NCBI GenBank assembly: GCA_030681675.1
Contig: JAUXRP010000040.1
Coordinates: 310,001 to 374,000, forward strand
DNA from: Candidatus Planktophila sp.
Lineage (GTDB): Bacteria > Actinomycetota > Actinomycetes > Nanopelagicales > Nanopelagicaceae
Reading direction: 5' to 3'
DNA: 64,000 nucleotides
A model generated the notes under the pieces. The model saw only the letters and a program-made list of their open reading frames with translations, did not search any database and had not been told where the DNA came from. A program made the translations under genes and the position numbers. The stretch's first letter is position 1. Every line of letters starts with the position of its first letter. Below are positions 62,085 to 64,000 of this stretch, one piece after another.

Positions 62085-63527
62085 ATGAAAACTAAAGGAA
62101 CTAAAACCTTCAGCATGAGTCGCCTTGGAGCAGTAGCTGCAGTTGCATTTGCACTTGTCGCTACCACAGTTCCATCCGCGTTTTCAGCTGGAGAAGTATT
62201 CGGAAAAAAATGTTCGACGGAAGGAATCAGCACTGGAACCAGTTCTACTTCTCTTGTTTGTAAAGAAAATGCAGCGGGCAAGTTAACTTGGCAGCGAGTC
62301 CGACTCGCCAGTGGCAATGGTGCCCCTGTTGCAGCTCTTAGAGCTCTACCGGGAACAATTGAGTTCCACCACTGGCGCGGTGCTGAAGATGGCAAAATCT
62401 TTGACGAGATAATTGCTCTCTTTGAGGCAAGAAATCCTGGCGCAAAAGTCAAGCAGGTCACTATGCCATCCGGCGACTACACGAACCTTGCATTTTCGAG
62501 GATTCGTTCAAATCCAAAGGCTGCCGTCTTCGCAACTTTCCGCGGCTCCCAATTCGCACAGTTCGCTAAAGGCGACTTGATGACGGATTTGAAAAATGAA
62601 CGCTTTACTAGACAAAATGTAATTGCTACTGGTCTGACTGCAGGTCAGTATGAGGGTAAGCAACTAGGCATTCCATTGCATTACCTCTTTAATAATCCTG
62701 TCTACAACACAGAGATTTTTGCTAAGGAAAAATGGACACCCCCAACTAACTTCACAGGACTTCTTGCTTGGTGTAAGGCCGCCAAAACTGCAGGGTATAC
62801 ACCTTTAGCGTGGTCAGGTGGATTCCGTCCAAATGCTGGACAGATGCTCAACTCAATGTTGATGAACTCAGCGCCAGATTATGCAACGCTTTTGCAGCGC
62901 ATTGAAGATATCGATACTGGTAAAGCAGATTTACAAACTGCTTGGTTTAAAGACATGGCTAATCGCTATAAGAAGATGGCTGATGCCAATTGCTTCCCTG
63001 ACAATGCAACTGGAGTAACAGATGCCGCTGCATTAAACCTCTTTGCAACTGGAAAATCTCCAGTTCTTCCAACAGGATCTTTTTCGATGGGATCAATTAA
63101 AGTCCTTAACCCTTCAATGGCTGGCAAGATGCAGCTTTTTTCACTCATAACAACGGATGAGAAGCCTCAGTACGTTGGAATCCAAAACAACACATTCATT
63201 TTGAGTGTCAATAAGAACTCAAATGCAAGAGATCAAAAGATAGCAAGGGCATTTATTTCATTCTTAATGACTGGTGAAATAGCATCTATTTATGCAAATG
63301 GAACCTCACAGCATGTAAATGTTTTAAATGTTACATATACGAATCAAGATTTGATTAATACTTCTATATGGCAGTCGAAGAAGACGCTTTTGGCACCACG
63401 CTTCAACTGGCTAAATCAGGGAGTGCGCGATCTAATGGAGGATGCCCTCATTGCTATTGTGGGTGGTAAACCAATCGATGCTACTTTAGAAGATTACTCG
63501 AAACAGATTAAGCAAAAGCTAGGCTAA
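62085..63527 (+). CDS. Sugar ABC transporter binding protein (family 1)
   Basis: A 480-residue extracellular binding protein. A signal peptide (MSRLGAVAAVAFALVATTVPSAFSAG) is followed by a short Cys-containing module (GKKCSTEG ... LVCKENAAGKLTWQ) before the sugar-binding fold begins at about residue 88 (GTIEFHHWRGAEDGKIFDEI). The Cys pair module is an actinobacterial extra. Motifs GIPLHYLFNNPVYNTEIFAK and FATGKSPVLPTGSF fit carbohydrate uptake family 1. The pairing with a MalF-like permease follows. Confidence 0.88.
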   Translation: MKTKGTKTFSMSRLGAVAAVAFALVATTVPSAFSAGEVFGKKCSTEGISTGTSSTSLVCKENAAGKLTWQRVRLASGNGAPVAALRALPGTIEFHHWRGAEDGKIFDEIIALFEARNPGAKVKQVTMPSGDYTNLAFSRIRSNPKAAVFATFRGSQFAQFAKGDLMTDLKNERFTRQNVIATGLTAGQYEGKQLGIPLHYLFNNPVYNTEIFAKEKWTPPTNFTGLLAWCKAAKTAGYTPLAWSGGFRPNAGQMLNSMLMNSAPDYATLLQRIEDIDTGKADLQTAWFKDMANRYKKMADANCFPDNATGVTDAAALNLFATGKSPVLPTGSFSMGSIKVLNPSMAGKMQLFSLITTDEKPQYVGIQNNTFILSVNKNSNARDQKIARAFISFLMTGEIASIYANGTSQHVNVLNVTYTNQDLINTSIWQSKKTLLAPRFNWLNQGVRDLMEDALIAIVGGKPIDATLEDYSKQIKQKLG

Positions 63528-63540
63528 CCCAATCTCAACT

Positions 63541-64000
63541 ATGAAGACGCTGAGTAGCCCCCTCAATAAAATGAGTGGGGCTACTCGTCGTTCCTCCAAA
63601 AATCGTCGTGCGGTCCAAGGATCAAAAACTGCTCTATATTGGATGTCAGCACCTGCACTTGCTCTTTATGCGTTTCTATTTTTATTTCCAGTTTTGAGCA
63701 ACTTCAGATATGCGCTCATGAAGTGGGATGGAATAGATGAGGGAGAATTTGTCGGTCTAGCGAACTTTAAAAAACTCGCGACGGATGATGATTTGGCAAC
63801 TAAAGTTTTAGGTAACAACATTGAGTTCATGTTTTGGGTTGTCATTTTTCAGACTTTACTAGCCCTTCTCTTTGCAACTTATTTAGTTAAAAATACTCGA
63901 GCTAGCTTATTTTTTAGAACGCTATTCTTTTTCCCCACAATTCTCTCCTCAGTCTCTGTGGCCATGATTTGGCTCTTCCTTTATGACCCTAACTACGGCG
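63541..64000 (+). CDS. Sugar ABC transporter permease, MalF-like (cut by window edge)
   Basis: An open frame from ATG 63541 to the window end. After a basic N-tail, the first membrane segment SAPALALYAFLFLFPVLSNFRYALMKW is seen, then FVGLANFKKLAT and further segments (FMFWVVIFQTLLALLFATYLV, FFFPTILSSVSVAMIWLFLYDP). This is the MalF/UgpA family start. A stem-loop covers 63552-63586 within the first codons; start at ATG 63571 is an alternative. Confidence 0.85.
   Translation, partial: MKTLSSPLNKMSGATRRSSKNRRAVQGSKTALYWMSAPALALYAFLFLFPVLSNFRYALMKWDGIDEGEFVGLANFKKLATDDDLATKVLGNNIEFMFWVVIFQTLLALLFATYLVKNTRASLFFRTLFFFPTILSSVSVAMIWLFLYDPNYG
63552..63586 (+). other. Stem-loop between binding protein and permease
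   Basis: GAGTAGCCCCCTCA (63552-63565) pairs with the segment 63572-63586 through a 6-base loop with one bulge. It has no T run. It may stabilise the binding-protein mRNA or limit permease translation, because it falls over the probable permease start. Confidence 0.55.

Overview
The window looks like chromosome of a small-genome, AT-leaning actinobacterium, most likely a free-living freshwater type of the acI / Nanopelagicales kind. This is inference. It rests on the Actinobacteria-style XPB helicase and helicase-associated protein, the actinobacterial MenG, the menG-nuoA-to-N-polyprenyl synthase order, very tight gene packing with many 1-11 base overlaps, modest GC, and several start codons that sit directly behind a -10 box (leaderless transcripts). 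No rRNA, CRISPR array, phage gene or insertion sequence was seen. The only RNA gene recognised is tRNA-Tyr.

Region 1 (1-6350) holds a cut-off secreted protein, a glutaredoxin-like protein, and a minus-strand block of XPB helicase, M20 peptidase, helicase-associated protein and a HAD phosphatase. Region 2 (6396-10656) is a histidine phosphatase followed by the system II cytochrome c maturation genes (TlpA/ResA-like, CcdA, ResB, CcsB). Region 3 (10653-18291) makes menaquinone: menA-menE on the minus strand, menB-menC-menD on plus, menF on minus, menG on plus. Region 4 (18332-34334) is a complete 14-subunit complex I operon, nuoA to nuoN, ending in the polyprenyl diphosphate synthase that probably makes the quinone side chain. 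Regions 2-4 together form a respiratory block: NADH to menaquinone via Nuo, plus cytochrome c assembly. RarD, YajQ and tRNA-Tyr close the core part.

Region 5 (about 36000-49600) reads as a more AT-rich accessory sugar region directly after tRNA-Tyr. It holds an aldose-epimerase-like protein, an SMP-30 lactonase, a ribose-type ABC transporter with two different permeases, a sugar-type SDR dehydrogenase, then a compact set made of an enolase paralog with altered catalytic residues, an MtnK-like kinase, a mandelate-racemase-type dehydratase and a divergent NAD-dependent epimerase/dehydratase. An identical 12-base element (ATTGTAAACAGT) lies in the promoter of the transporter binding protein and in the divergent dehydratase/epimerase promoter, 8.8 kb apart. 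This suggests one regulon and one sugar or sugar-acid pathway. It is the best candidate for an undescribed system here.

Region 6 (49604-58585) has a minus-strand set of alcohol dehydrogenase, acyl-CoA-dehydrogenase-associated kinase-like protein and acyl-CoA dehydrogenase, a divergent SDR, a polar amino acid ABC transporter, a cytochrome P450 and a creatinase/aminopeptidase-P homolog that lacks metal ligands. Region 7 (58594-64000) is amino-sugar and sugar uptake: nagA, a nagB-like gene with a changed active-site Asp, an L-fucose-isomerase-related protein, a sugar-binding protein and the start of its permease, which runs off the window.
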